Source of the DNA: Rhynchonema sp. JSB1_4
Lineage: Eukaryota > Nematoda > Chromadorea > Monhysterida > Xyalidae
NCBI GenBank assembly: GCA_030248065.1
Contig: JASAMV010007124.1
Span: 1-64,000 of the forward strand
Length of the DNA stretch: 64,000 bases
Reading direction: 5' to 3'
Positions 22,345 through 33,700 of the stretch are shown here, in pieces. Each line of letters starts with the position of its first letter. Within the stretch, counting starts at the first letter, position 1. The translations under genes were made by a program, and so were the position numbers. The notes beneath the pieces were generated by a model. It saw nothing but the letters and a program-made list of their open reading frames with translations, was not told the DNA's origin and did not search any database.

Positions 22345-22468
22345 ATGGGTGTTTGTGTTTTTGATGCTTATTGTGACTAAAATAGTTGACACAAAAGCAA
22401 ACAAACAACACGTTGACATCGCCCGCGCTTGGCTGAAGAAGTTCTTCCGAACAAAAATATTTCCCAAC
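22345..22468. repeat. Dispersed repeat ending CCGCCAGTA, partial copy 3
   Basis: CATCGCCCGCGCTTGGC and TTCCGAACAAAAATATTTCCCAAC match 7290-7350. The copy is cut at CCCAAC by the GC-rich element that starts at 22469. Confidence 0.5.
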
Positions 22469-23268
22469 CAGAGGTCGCAATCGGGCCGGGTTTGGCCGGC
22501 CCGGCCCGAGCCCCCAAATCTCCGGCCCGGCCCGGTCCGACCCGAACCCCCAAATCTCCGGCCCGGCCCGGCCCGAACCTCCAAATCTCCGGCCCGGCCC
22601 GGCCCGAACCTCCAAATCTCCGGCCCGGCCCGGCCCGATTTCTTGGCTCAGATTTTAGCCCAATTTTTGTCATAATTTTTACGATTTTTGAATCTATTTT
22701 TTTGGTTGAAAATAAATTGTTTTCAATGGTGTGGCTGGGGGGGGGTTGGGGGCCCCCTTAGGTACAGTAGGTAGGTATAGATTGACGCGCCATCCTGGTA
22801 CAGTAGGTAGGTAGGTAGCCACCCCCGGCTGGTAGAGTAGGTTGCTATTTTTGGCCCAAAATGGTATAAAATCGATACTTTTTACTCCAAATAGGCGAAA
22901 AATCGCGCGCTGCGCGCGAAATTGGCGTTTTAGAGCACATTTTCATCAAAATTTAGACATAAAAAATTGTGTTCCCCCCAAGCTCGGCCGGTACAGCAGG
23001 TAGGTTGTTGACTGTAGGCCTTTCTGGTGGTACAGTAGGTTGATTGCACGCCTGGGTAGCCACACCACTTCCATGAAAAAGTCGTCAGATAGACAATACT
23101 GATCACTTACTTGCCGAATCCGTCAGAAATTTTAGTATTTTTTGACAAAAAAATCCCTACTTTTTCAGTAAAATAAGTCACTGGCCCGGCCCGGCCCGAG
23201 CCAAAAGCCCAAAATCGCGGCCCGGCCCGGCCCGGCCCGAGGTCGGGCCGGCCCGATTGCGACCTCTG
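22469..23268. mobile_element. Element with CGGGCCGG arrays and CAGAGGTCGCAATCGGGCC ends
   Basis: The ends CAGAGGTCGCAATCGGGCC (22469) and GGCCCGATTGCGACCTCTG (to 23268) are perfect inverted repeats. Tandem GGCCCGGCCCGA and TCCGGCCCGG units lie inside both ends. The flanking octamers differ, so no target duplication survives. A second element (22724-23070) interrupts the centre. Confidence 0.7.
22724..23070. mobile_element. hAT-like element with GGTACAGTAGGTAGG repeats, copy 1
   Basis: The ends are CAATGGTGTGGCTGG and GGGTAGCCACACCACTT (inverted, one or two mismatches), with GGTACAGTAGGTAGG repeats inside both. The core (GGCGAAAAATCGCGCGCTGC, GCGTTTTAGAGCACATTTTC) is shared with 47395-47515. 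Confidence 0.6.
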
Positions 23269-23365
23269 GTAGGTAGGTTGACGCTCCATCCTGGTACAGT
23301 AGGTAGGTCGCCATCCTGGGCTGGTACCAATGTAGTGGATGGGGGATTCCCCTTAGGGTAGGTAC

Positions 23366-23680
23366 CTTGCAACCAGTGTAGTGGCAGGCCCATGTGTGGG
23401 AGGTAAGTATGATGCGGGGTTGGGACCGGAAGCGTGAGAGGTATGATTTTGGTCACCCAAAAAGGCGAAAAAACACCGTTTTTGTGATACAATCTTGACC
23501 AAAAAATGAGGTAAAAATAGCACTTTTTCCAAATCTTCGCCGAAAATCGCCTAAAAATCGGTATTATGGGTGGGTTCGCGATTTTTAGGAAAATAAGGTC
23601 AAAAAACACCGATTTTGGCCTTAAAAGGCATAAAATTGCTTATGAGAGGTATGATATGAGAGGCCCTTGTGTGCGCTATA
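23366..23680. repeat. Element 'CAGTGTAGTGGC', truncated copy
   Basis: Sequence from CAGTGTAGTGGCAGGCCCA (about 23374) through GGGACCGGAAGCGTGAGAGG and TCACCCAAAAAGGCGAAAAA matches the copies at 24598-24900 and 27118-27420, and the inverted copy at 45590-45900. It breaks off after the GAGAGGTATGAT block. Confidence 0.6.
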
Positions 23681-24036
23681 TCTTTATGCCACAAAACAAC
23701 AACTATCGGCAATATTATCGAAACGGTGTAAAGGTCAGTTGGGTGTAAAAGTCGGTGGAAAGCTCGGTGTGAGAAAGTTTGCTCACAGAGCTTGACACGG
23801 TGTCCACGCTCAGGAAGGGTTCATTGCACTTTAAACTCTACCCTGCAGCCGGTCGTAGAAAATAAAACAAAGAAAAGAAAAAAGAATTTCTTCATTCGCA
23901 CCGCACTGCGTTGGGAAAAAATTATGACGCAATCTATGGTTTGTTCATTACTACTAAGTGCTTGCAGTGTAGTACTTGGCGAGGGTGTTGACGATAGATA
24001 GATTGGGATGGGACCCGAAATGTGTTGGCGATAGAT

Positions 24037-24333
24037 CAGTGTAGTTCCTGGTCCGGAGGGGGAGATAGCGGACCCTCCGTTTTTTTCGGAGGGGGAGATA
24101 GTGTACCCCCGACCCCGAGGGGGGGGGAAGGGGGGGAAGACCCAAATTCGGGAAAAAGTCACTTTTTGAGGTAGAAAATTTGACCTATTTTGCCCCTTTT
24201 TGGAGAAAACCTATCTGGCAAAAATTGGGGGAGATAGTGTACCCGGAGGGGGAGATAGGGGGATAGTGTACCACCTGAGGGGGAGATAGCGTACCCGAGG
24301 GGGGGGACCCCCCTCCCCCCAGGAACTACACTG
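24037..24333. mobile_element. 297-bp hAT-type element, 8-bp TSD CGATAGAT
   Basis: Perfect octamers CGATAGAT at 24029-24036 and 24334-24341 flank ends CAGTGTAGTTCCTGG and CCCAGGAACTACACTG. Both subterminal zones are arrays of GGGGGAGATAGYGTACC. The core (AAAAAGTCACTTTTTG, TAGAAAATTTGACC) is shared with 46831-47223 and with 26010-26090. Confidence 0.9.
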
Positions 24334-25356
24334 CGATAGATAGATGACCCAACCCAAGTCCGAAATCTGGGGGGGGGTCGGGGTCGGTCGACTCAAACTT
24401 GTTGATGTTGACGATATATACCGTATTGTCGGAAATGGAACCCCCCCATTAATTGACCCCCCCATTAATTGAACCCCTTAAATGGCTCGAAATCAAAAAG
24501 AGAACCCCCCATTAATTGACCCCCCCCCCCCCCCATTAATAGAACCCCACCCCCAACCTTCACCGTACCACAGATTGATTAGTGGTATGGTGGGGCTCAG
24601 TGTAGTGGCAGGCCCATGTGTGGGAGGTAAGTATGATGCGGGGTTGGGACCGGAAGCGTGAGAGGCATGATTTTGGTCACCCAAAAACGCGAAAAAACAC
24701 CGTTTTTGTGATACAATTTTGGCCAAAAAATGAGGTAAAAATAGTACTTTTTTCAAATTTTCGCCGAAAATCGCCTAAAAATAGGTATTATGGGTGGATT
24801 TTTGGGAAAATAAGGTCGAAAAACACCGATTTTTGCCTTAAAAAGGTATAAAATTGCTTGTGAGAGGTATGATTTGGAGTTGTGAGAGGTAAGTACTCAA
24901 CCCCCCCAACCCCCCCCTCGGGTTTTGTGGTAGGTAAGCAGGGTTTTTTTTTCAAAATTCACTAGGTGCAACTTAGGTGCAACCCCCCAATTTTTAGGTG
25001 CAAGTTGGCCAAAGTAGGTGCAACCCCTATTTTGGACAAAAAAACGCCAATTTTAGGCTTTTTTTGCCAGGTTGTGTGTTCAATGCTATTTGCGTGCTTT
25101 TAGAAGTTCAATAAAGTTGTAACGCAACGAATGCCTTTTCCTTTAGCAAAAGCAAACTTTTCAGGGAAAGTTCAGCATTTTGTAGCACATTTTGTACTAG
25201 TTTCATTATTGAGAACCGATTGAGAAGAAAACGAAACAGTAAAATTTTCACGTCACCATATCCACATTTGGGGGTCACGTACGAATCAATTACTTTCGCT
25301 GTTCATTTACTGTGTGGGTATCTAATACTGTTGTCATGCTCTGCTCTAGTTCTAGT

Positions 25357-26191
25357 CAGTGTAGTTCCTGGGGGGAGGGGGGTCCCCTCCTAAGGTACAC
25401 TAACCGCCGCGACCAAGGTACACTAGTACACTAACCGCCGCACCAGGTACACTTATACTGGCAGGCGGAAAAAAAACCGGTTTTTTTTCCGGAAAAAAAA
25501 CCGAAAAAAACCGTTTTTTTTTTCGAGACCCGAATACTTTTCCATTTATTTTTCCGTGGGTACCTTTTCGGTTTTTGATCGGAAAAATATCGGTACTTTA
25601 TTCCAATTTTTCCAAAAAATTGTAATGCAAAACTGATGAGTTTTTCGATTTCAGTGAAAAATTGGCTCGAGCACAAAAATTAATCGGCCCAAAATGGGCC
25701 AAAAAGCGTGTGAACCAAGTGTTTTCGACTGACTTCAACACTCTTCAAGAGCACTCTCGTCACTTCGAACAAATTTTGCACTGAAATTGTTATATTTTTC
25801 GAAATTACGTTCTTAAGTACTGGAAAAGTATTTGGAAAAAAAACGGTTTTTTAAAAAAAAACGGTTTTTTTTCCACGAAAAATAAAGAACGGTTCTTTAT
25901 GACAGTATAGGTACACTAACCGCCGCAATTTTTGCCTAAAATAGGCATTTTTAGCCCAAGATGGGCATTTTAGGCCTAAAATGGGTGTTGTCAAAAGTCG
26001 CCAAAAAACCCTATTTATAGAGAATTTTTTTCCAAAAAAGGGCAAAAATAGGTCAAATTTTTTACCTCAAAGAAGGACTTTTCCTGAATTTTGGTCTTCC
26101 CCCCTCCTTCCCCCCACAGGGAGGTACTAGCCGCCGCACCGACAAAGTGGGTAGATTCACTAACCGCCTCGCCGGACCAGGAACTGCACTG
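25357..26191. mobile_element. Nest level 4: CAGTGTAGTTCC element, decayed TSD
   Basis: The ends CAGTGTAGTTCCTGG and CCAGGAACTGCACTG are shared with the elements at 24037 and 46831. Subterminal GGTACACTAACCGCCGC repeats match 46831-47223. The flanking octamers GTTCTAGT and ATCCTTGT agree at 5 of 8 positions, which fits an older insertion. It is interrupted at about 25454-25909. Confidence 0.7.
25454..25909. mobile_element. Nest level 5: TA-flanked element (TATACTGGCA ends)
   Basis: TATACTGGCAGGCGG on the left and the complement ending GACAGTATA on the right, with GGAAAAAAAACCG-rich subterminal DNA, sit within a CACTTA/TAGGTACACT context. The CCGCCAGTA terminus relates it to the repeats ending at 5030 and 7500. 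Confidence 0.5.
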
Positions 26192-26849
26192 ATCCTTGTA
26201 CAGCATGTATTTGTTTTGAATCTTATCACCAGCACACCAGGTACTAACTGTGTACGAAATCAATCAATCAGATCAATATTTTTTGTCGATCTCGACCAAA
26301 TGCTTCGATGGAATTTATTGAAAGGAATGAAAAGCCGCGCAGCGCATTTTTTTGTTTCTAAGCTTTCCAACCATAAAAGATGCTGTATAAATGCTAAATT
26401 AAGCAAACAAGGGCCCAAAATTTTAGGTGCAACCTTGCACCTAACCCTGAATTTTTAGGTGCAATTCTGATTTTTTAGGTGCAAATTGCACCTAAAAAGT
26501 GTCTAAAAAAACTATGTAGGTAAGTACTGAGAGGGGGGGTAACCCCCCCCCCCCCCCCCCCCCCCCCAGCCACTACTATGGTGGGGCTGTGTTGTTGTGT
26601 CAAACGTTGTTTAAGCTTGCGTACACAACCGAGTACAGCTTTTTAAGCACAATTGCCGCTGTTGAAGTTAGAAAATACCGAAAACAAGCCATTTTTATGG
26701 GCATTAACAATGATTTTTTTCGTCGGGGGGCCAGATGAAAAATATAACCCCCCTAGTACTTGACCACCCCCCCAAGAAATTGAACCCCCCCAAAATGACT
26801 TCAGCCCAGTGAAAAAATAGACCCCGGTTCTATTTCCAACAATACGGTA

Positions 26850-27500
26850 CCTTACCTAGATGGTGGGGTGGGGGGCAGGGCAGTGATGTGGCTGGGGGGG
26901 GGGTATGGGCATTTTGAGGGCAAAAATCGAGGCGGGTAGGGTACAAGCATAGTAGTGGCTGGGGGGGGGGGGTTACCCCCTCTCAGTACTTACCTACCAC
27001 AAAACCCGAGGGGGGTTGGGGGGTTGAGTACTTACCTCTCACCGGTGCTGTGGCTGGGGGGGGGGTCCCCCCAATGGTACCCTACCCGCCCCGGCCTGGT
27101 ACGCTACCCCCCTACCCAGTGTAGTGGCAGGCCCATGTGTGGGAGTGGGAGGTAAGTATGATGCGGGATTGGGACCGGAAGCGTGAGAGGTACGATTTTG
27201 GTCACCCAAAAAGGCGAAAAAACACCGTTTTTGTGATACAATTTTGGCCAAAAATTGAGGTAAAAATAGTACTTTTTCAAAATTTTCGCCGAAAATCGCC
27301 TAAAAATAGGTATTATGGGTGGAGCGCGCGATTTTTGGGAAAATAAGGTCGAAAAACACCGATTTTTGCCTTAAAAATGTATAAAATTGCTTGTGAGAGG
27401 TATGATTTGGAGTTGTGAGAGGGAAGTACTCAACCCCCCCCCCCCCCAACCCCCCCCCCGGGTTTTGTGGTTGGTAAGTACTGAGAGGGGGGGTTGCAGT
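26850..27500. repeat. Further G-run elements, including a CAGTGTAGTGGC copy at 27118-27500
   Basis: CATAGTAGTGGCTGGGGGGG at about 26948 and GTGGCTGGGGGG motifs at 26888 and 27048 look like more element ends of the same type. The block 27118-27500 repeats 24598-24938 closely, with expanded poly-C runs. Borders between copies could not all be placed. Confidence 0.5.
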
Positions 27501-27704
27501 CGTTTTGACAACAGTGTTTTGCGACCTTGGAAAATCTCAAAAAAATTGGAAATTAGGCAGGGTAGGGTGTGGGTTGGCTGCTGTTAGGAACTGCGATGTG
27601 AAAGAAGATGAATTCCGGATAAACGCAAGGCCCCAAATGCGCAAAATCTATCTTTTGAAAAACGCAAAAGGACAACGTTTTTATAGGTACTAATCGGCAA
27701 CAGA

Positions 27705-30700
27705 ATGTCGCGCACTCAGCCAATCGACGCTCAATTTCAAACCGTCCCTGCAGTACCTGAGGATGATCAGCAAAACATGTTGGGAGGGCAACAAAGTGCG
27801 ACACCCATGCAGGCAGGAGTGCATCATCAAATTGTACAAAATGGCGCCGATACTGTAGTTAGCAGCAGTCAACAGCAGGTCACTCATTTTCGTTTGTTTA
27901 CCTACCCACTTTGGCAGAAAGACTCGAACCTCAGACGCGGACCAGGCCGGGATTTCTGATTTGGACTTGGTTTGGGTCGGGGTACGAGAATGCCGCTCAC
28001 CATGGTGACCAGAAGAGGGCTCATATATGAAACATACTTGAGCATCGACCATATTGCTGAAGCAAGATGAGACTAGAATCGAGCCCCCCCAAATAGAGCC
28101 CCCAAAAATGCAGCTTCTTAAATGGGGTCAGTGAAAAAATCAGAAGTTCAGGCCCTGCTGATTCAGGCCCCGTGTATTTGATCACTTACATATTATTTGA
28201 AAAAACCTTTTTTCCGAAAATATAAATAAGCAGTAATTAGAAGCCACTATACTTTAAAGCCAGGGTGCAATAATCGTTTTTCGGAAATCAGCACCTTCTT
28301 TTTATGACGAAAATTTAAAATACACATCCCAATGATCATTTCTTGAAGAGAAACCCCCGTTCAAAAATGCCGTTTTACATCTGAAATGGTCGCCGAAAGG
28401 TTCCTCTTTGTTCGCAAAATCGACGCTGGTGTAGTTATATTTTTCCTGATAATCAGGCAGCTGTGGTTTGGAATGGTTTTCAATAGATCGATTACGGTAC
28501 CCCTTTTGGACACCGATGTCAATTCGGTATACTGTACGTGGAGTTGGATAATACGAAGCGTGTAGAAACAAGTTCGTTCCGGAACTGGTCTCAGAATCGC
28601 AATTGGGGCCTTTTGAAGCTCACACGAGAATAATGACCTTTCTGTTCCGAGATATTCAAGCGCGCTACCGTATCCATCAATTGAAAATCATTCCAAACCA
28701 CAGCTGCCTGATTATCAGGAACAATGTAACTACACCAGTGTCGATTTTGCGAACAAAGAGGAACCTTTCGGCGACCGATTCAGATATAAAACGGCATTTT
28801 TGAATGGGGTTTTCTCTTCAAGAAATGATCATTGGGATGTCTATTTTATATTTCCATCATGAAAATAGGGTGCTGATTTTTGAAAAACGGTTATTGCGCC
28901 CCCGCTTTAAAGCGGGAAACCGTATATCTCATGCTTGCTTTTTTACTGCGCAGTTAGACTGTTCGTGTCTAACGGTCACAAAAACAAGGATCAAACTAGA
29001 TAAACCACGTTAAAACTGTCAGAATTTATCTTTGAAAAATTGCTTTCAGGAACAAACGCGAGCTTGTGCCGACTTACGCTCATCCTTTTGATCATGAAAG
29101 GCAGTGAGACTGAGACAAGAACCAGCTCGCTGACAGATGAAACCTTTGTGAAAGATTTCACACGTGGCTGTTGGTTGACGAGCTGGTTGGATTCCCTACT
29201 GCTGTTGCCTGATCAAAAGGGGGAGCGTAAGTCGGCACAAGCTCAAGTTTGTTCCCGAAAGCAAATTTTTAAAAATTAATTCTCACACTTTAAACGCATT
29301 TCATTTTGTTTGAACGATGTTTTTGTGATCACTCATCGTATATAGTCACATTTTATTGCAAAAGGCCGGATTCTGAGAGCATGCGATATCCGGTTGCCCG
29401 GTTTAAGAGTGAGTGAACTGGCCCGTGATCGTGCGCCTTCGTAGCAGCTGGTTGCTTTTTCACGTAAAAAGCAATTTTTGTGTTCCACCTGGTCAGTTTT
29501 CGAATAAAAATCTACCGCGTCCCTTGTAGGTTATTTTTAAATTGTTCCTCTTCAGGTGTTCGACTATTCACAGGCCGTCGGCAGTGTCAATGCAACACAG
29601 TTTGTGCCGGCTGAAGAGCTGGCCAACGCCGTTGTCATTGACGATTCGCAGCAACAGGTTTGAATTCGGTGTAGTTGTTGCCTTTTGTCTCGATGTTTAT
29701 CGCATCGCGCTTGTCGACATAAACGAACGAGTGTTTGTTCGTGCGTATATTTCTGAGTCTGATGGCGGCTAATTCTGATTTCAGGCATCGACAGCTGACG
29801 GAATTGATGCACACGTGGCCAGTTCGAGTCATCACCAATCAATCGAGTCCGACCAGTTGGCGATGCGCCAACGTGTACCCATACCCATGTCGCAGCTGTC
29901 TCGCGCTGCTGGAGGCAAATATCCGCAAGTGGTTAGTCAAATGTGGTGCTCTTGTCCTTACATGTTTCCTAGAGTCAGCAAGCTTTGCAAACAGTCAGTT
30001 GGTGATGTATACACACGTACAGTATATTATATATGTCTGTGGGCCTGGGCCAGATATGCAGTTGATTTTTTGTTGTTGCGTGTCACACAAGTTTTTTATT
30101 TGTTCTGTATTTGCAGTCGTGCGCGGCTCGCGGTTCGTCCGTGCGTTGGTCGCCAGCGACGGCACCACCGCAGCCACAGCCTGCCACCACCTACTACCAC
30201 CACCATCAACCGCAACAAATCGGTTATGTGGATGAATATGGGTGAGTTGGTATGGTGGCATTGGCGCAGTCATGTGACTGACTACTGACGCTTTGTTTGT
30301 CTGTTAACCGAACAGATGTTACGAAGAAAGGCAATGTAATGAGCGATTACTGGAATTATCAGTCGATTGTGTTTGGTTCGTGACGTGAGCCTGTGACAGA
30401 CACAATTCATTGGAAATCTGTTCGAACGCACGTGGTGAACGGAATTCTGAGAATTAGTTCATAATGACCATAAATGCATCCACTGCTGCAGCAACATCGT
30501 ATACGAACAACAACTACAAACCTACGAAATGCCGCGAACGTCTTACCATAACCACCACATGCCACATTACGCAGCTGGACAGAACGTTGAAGAGGAGACC
30601 ATTATGATAGAGGTTGGCTTTCCCATAAATCGAGCTGAGCAGGATAGCGAAGCACCAGTGAAAATCGATTTTTTAATATGGCCAGCAAGAAAGGGCGGAT

Positions 30701-33700
30701 CCAGGCGGGCCAGGAGCCATGCCCCGCTTTGATCCATTTGGTCGCTGAAGGGGGGCCACCGTTTCGAAGGAAGAAGGAAAAGAACCACTGGATCGCAGTA
30801 TTTTCACTCTGATACACTTCAAATTTCCCAAAATCGCTCGCTTCGCGCGTCAGATACACGTATTTTCAATGAAATTCGGCTTTCGCGCGCGTAAAAGTGC
30901 CAAAATGTTGCGCGCATTGCCGCATTTCGTATGATATGTGGTGTAAAAAGTGCGAATTTCTAAACAATCACCAGATAAAAATGAGTTTTCAAAAATAACA
31001 TTTTAAGTGGTTCCTTTATGAATCAGGGTGTCGGCGAAGACGAGCCAGTGCAATTGATGGACCAGGCTGATGGTGTTCTGACAGAGATCATGGCCGATGG
31101 GTCACAGTACGAACTGATTCCAATCGAACAAGCACCGCAGGTTTGTTGTACTACAACACAAGTGCGTGACCACAGCTGTCGGGGAAATTTTTGAGTGAAC
31201 GTTTCAAGTCATGCTACGGGTCCGTCACCTTCCCTACTCCATATTCAGTATTGCATGATGTTCAGTTGTGCTTGCCAGCGTATTCCTTTTGTCACGCACA
31301 GGAACTACGTGATGCAGCATTGATGGCGAGTGAGCAAGTGCAGCATCCATTGCCGATCACGATGCCTCCACAGCCCATTTACACCACACAACCCGTTTAC
31401 CGATATCCACAATGGACATCCAGCACGTACACTACCAGGCACAGGGTATGGTTTGTCACTCATCTGGCCTTGCAGTGGGACGCAAACAATGAAACTGTAA
31501 ACTGTACGCGCTCAAAGTGATTTTTCAAGTGATTTCAACTTGTGCATTCAAAACACAGTTGCAAGCCGTGCCCCGTCGTCGCAGTGTTCGTGCACCCCAA
31601 CCGCTCAACATGCGACCGCTCGGTGGTGTCGGTGTCGGTCGTAATATTCCATCGTCACGTCAAGGTGTGCTTGTGAGTCGACCAGGCAGGACCATGCACA
31701 CTCAGCCAATCGTATGTCTGGTTTACTGTCACTATGTTTGTCTCTTTTCTCTTTTATACCTGAGAAATCATTGAACCCGAATTTGAAAGGCCATCTCTTT
31801 TTAAGCTCTGGTTTATGCGTGTTTCTCGACATGTTATTGTAATTGTATTACGCAAAATTGCACTCACATTTTCAACCAATTTTGTCCAGGAGCAGCCGCG
31901 ACAATATCGACTGCCCACACGTCTCCTACCGGCAAATATACAACCAAAGGGGGTGAGAGACTTGACTTTTGGGGTTTTTGTATTCTGAAAGTTAGGCTTA
32001 GGCTTTGATTGATTGAACAGCAAATGGGTCGAGGGCATGAAGTTTTGGATGCTCAGATGATGCAAGAACCGACTCTCGCGTGTGTATTGTGAACACAAAT
32101 GCTGGTTGAAATTCTGGCTCGCAACGCAAACTGACAGAATCGCAAACTCGCATGCATTGTGAAGGTGGATCATCACTTATCGGTTCGCATTTCAGCCGCC
32201 GTTACCGCTACCGGTACCGAAACGTGTTGGCCAATTGCCAACATCACTCAAACAAGTGCCGCCACCACCGCAGAAGCGGGTGATTCGACACACAATCATT
32301 CTACAAGATGATGATGATGATAATGAAGAGGAACAACAGGTTGCGTTTGAAGGATTATATTCCCAGTCAACACTGAGCTTGAGAAAGATCACACCACGTA
32401 CAGTATAATGATTTAAAATGTTCAGAAACCCAGCACGAGTCAGCAGCAGTCATCGGCCGAACCAGACACCAAGAAGCCACGATCAGAGGTTTGTTCGGTT
32501 GTTTGTCTTTTGTTGCTGTCGCACGGTGTGACGGTAGACTAGCAACAGATTGGTTTTCAGTCAGCCGAGCCGAGTGAGTTGGAACAACCTGAAGTGAAAC
32601 ATCAGCAGCAGCGACCGGCTGCGCTGGACAAACCAGTTGATTACACACAATGCGAGATGTTATGGAGACAATGTGTGTTCAGAAGATTGAAGCGGTCCGA
32701 GCTGATCATTTGTGCGCAGGTGAGGTTGATCAATGCGCACTCCTTGTTCACACCGACTGTGACTGCTTGTGTCAAAATGAAACATCAACTTGATGAAGAC
32801 CATGCAGGTGTGTTCATCGTGGAGTTGTTGGGTGGACGGTGTGGTCAATGTGTGGCACACGATTGATTTGAACGGAAAACAAGGCATCGAATCGGACCAG
32901 TGGAGTGCCATCGGACGCAAAAAGCCGGTCAATCTCGTCTTGGGTTTGTCACCTTTTCTGCCTTTGAATACCTCATGAAAAAGCCTTATAACATCAGATG
33001 CTTATGCCCAACTGTTGAAATTCTGTCACTAGCACTCGTTATCAAAAGGCAGAGTGTACATATTTAGAGTCACATGTGCAATTTGAATGCAGTTGTTTGC
33101 CCAACGAATGTGCCCCGATGTTTGCAGCGTGGACAGGCATATCTGGTGACGATCTGAGTCGAGTGCTGCAAGTCGATGATTGTCTGCGTGATCTATCTCT
33201 TGCCGGATGCCACTTCAGCGCTGCGATGGCACTCGCCAATCTCAAATGTGACCTGGACTCGCTCGATCTCAGTTGGGCGCAGGGCGTGACGGTCAGTCGC
33301 CATTGACTCTGTGTCTTGCCGCCCGCCCCTGGAGTGAATGTTCCTCTCATTCATAAAAAATGAGGGAGTGCACTATAACTGACAAGGCTGTTGTTTGCCA
33401 TTTCCCGGTATATCGAGGCTGAGTACTATGGACATCCTTTGTAGGACGGTGCGTTTAACGAGTTTGTGTCCAAATGCCATCGAATCAGTCGACTGCAACA
33501 ACTCAAATTAGACGGATGTGACATCGGCGACAACACCGTGCGCTCGTTGGCAAATAAATTCACGAATCTGCGCTCGCTGGATGTCAGCAATTGCGCTAAG
33601 GCTGGTTTGCAAGTTTCCTAGCATGTTAACTATTGCCCTCCCCGGAATTCAGGTCAACAGTAAATCGTTAAATTTCCTTTGTTCAAAAGTTCACGTAACC

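Larger units (their letters stand above)
24939..26516. mobile_element. Nest level 3: hAT-type element, 8-bp TSD TAGGTAAG
   Basis: Octamers TAGGTAAG at 24931-24938 and 26517-26524 are identical. The ends CAGGGTTTTTTTTTC and the complement ending AAAAAAACTATG are partly matching. AGGTGCAA repeats fill both subterminal zones (24982-25025 and 26424-26495). It is interrupted at 25357-26191. Confidence 0.75.
24598..26580. mobile_element. Nest level 2: hAT-type element, 8-bp TSD GTGGGGCT
   Basis: Octamers GTGGGGCT at 24590-24597 and 26581-26588 are identical. The ends CAGTGTAGTGGCAGG and CCAGCCACTACTATG are inverted. A 27-30 nt poly-C tract (about 26542-26577) lies just inside the right end. It is interrupted at 24939-26516. 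Confidence 0.8.
24419..26849. mobile_element. Outermost element of a five-deep nest (TACCGTATTG ends)
   Basis: The inverted ends TACCGTATTGTCGGAAAT (24419) and the complement ATTTCCAACAATACGGTA (to about 26849) are TA-bordered. Inside them are CCCCCATTAATTGA arrays on the left and a G-run arm on the right, related to 6170-6460. The element is interrupted at 24598-26580. Confidence 0.65.

Noticed and set aside
22343..22761. Arg/Gly/Pro-rich frames on both strands near 22.5 kb
   Set aside because: Translations of CGGGCC tandem repeats within a mobile element.
24900..26580. CRISPR-like array because of repeated blocks and runs
   Set aside because: Repeats are irregular and belong to transposon ends, and the genome is eukaryotic.
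27900..28052. GGTTCGAGTC (box B-like) on the minus strand near 27910 as a tRNA gene
   Set aside because: No box A or cloverleaf could be found at a suitable distance.
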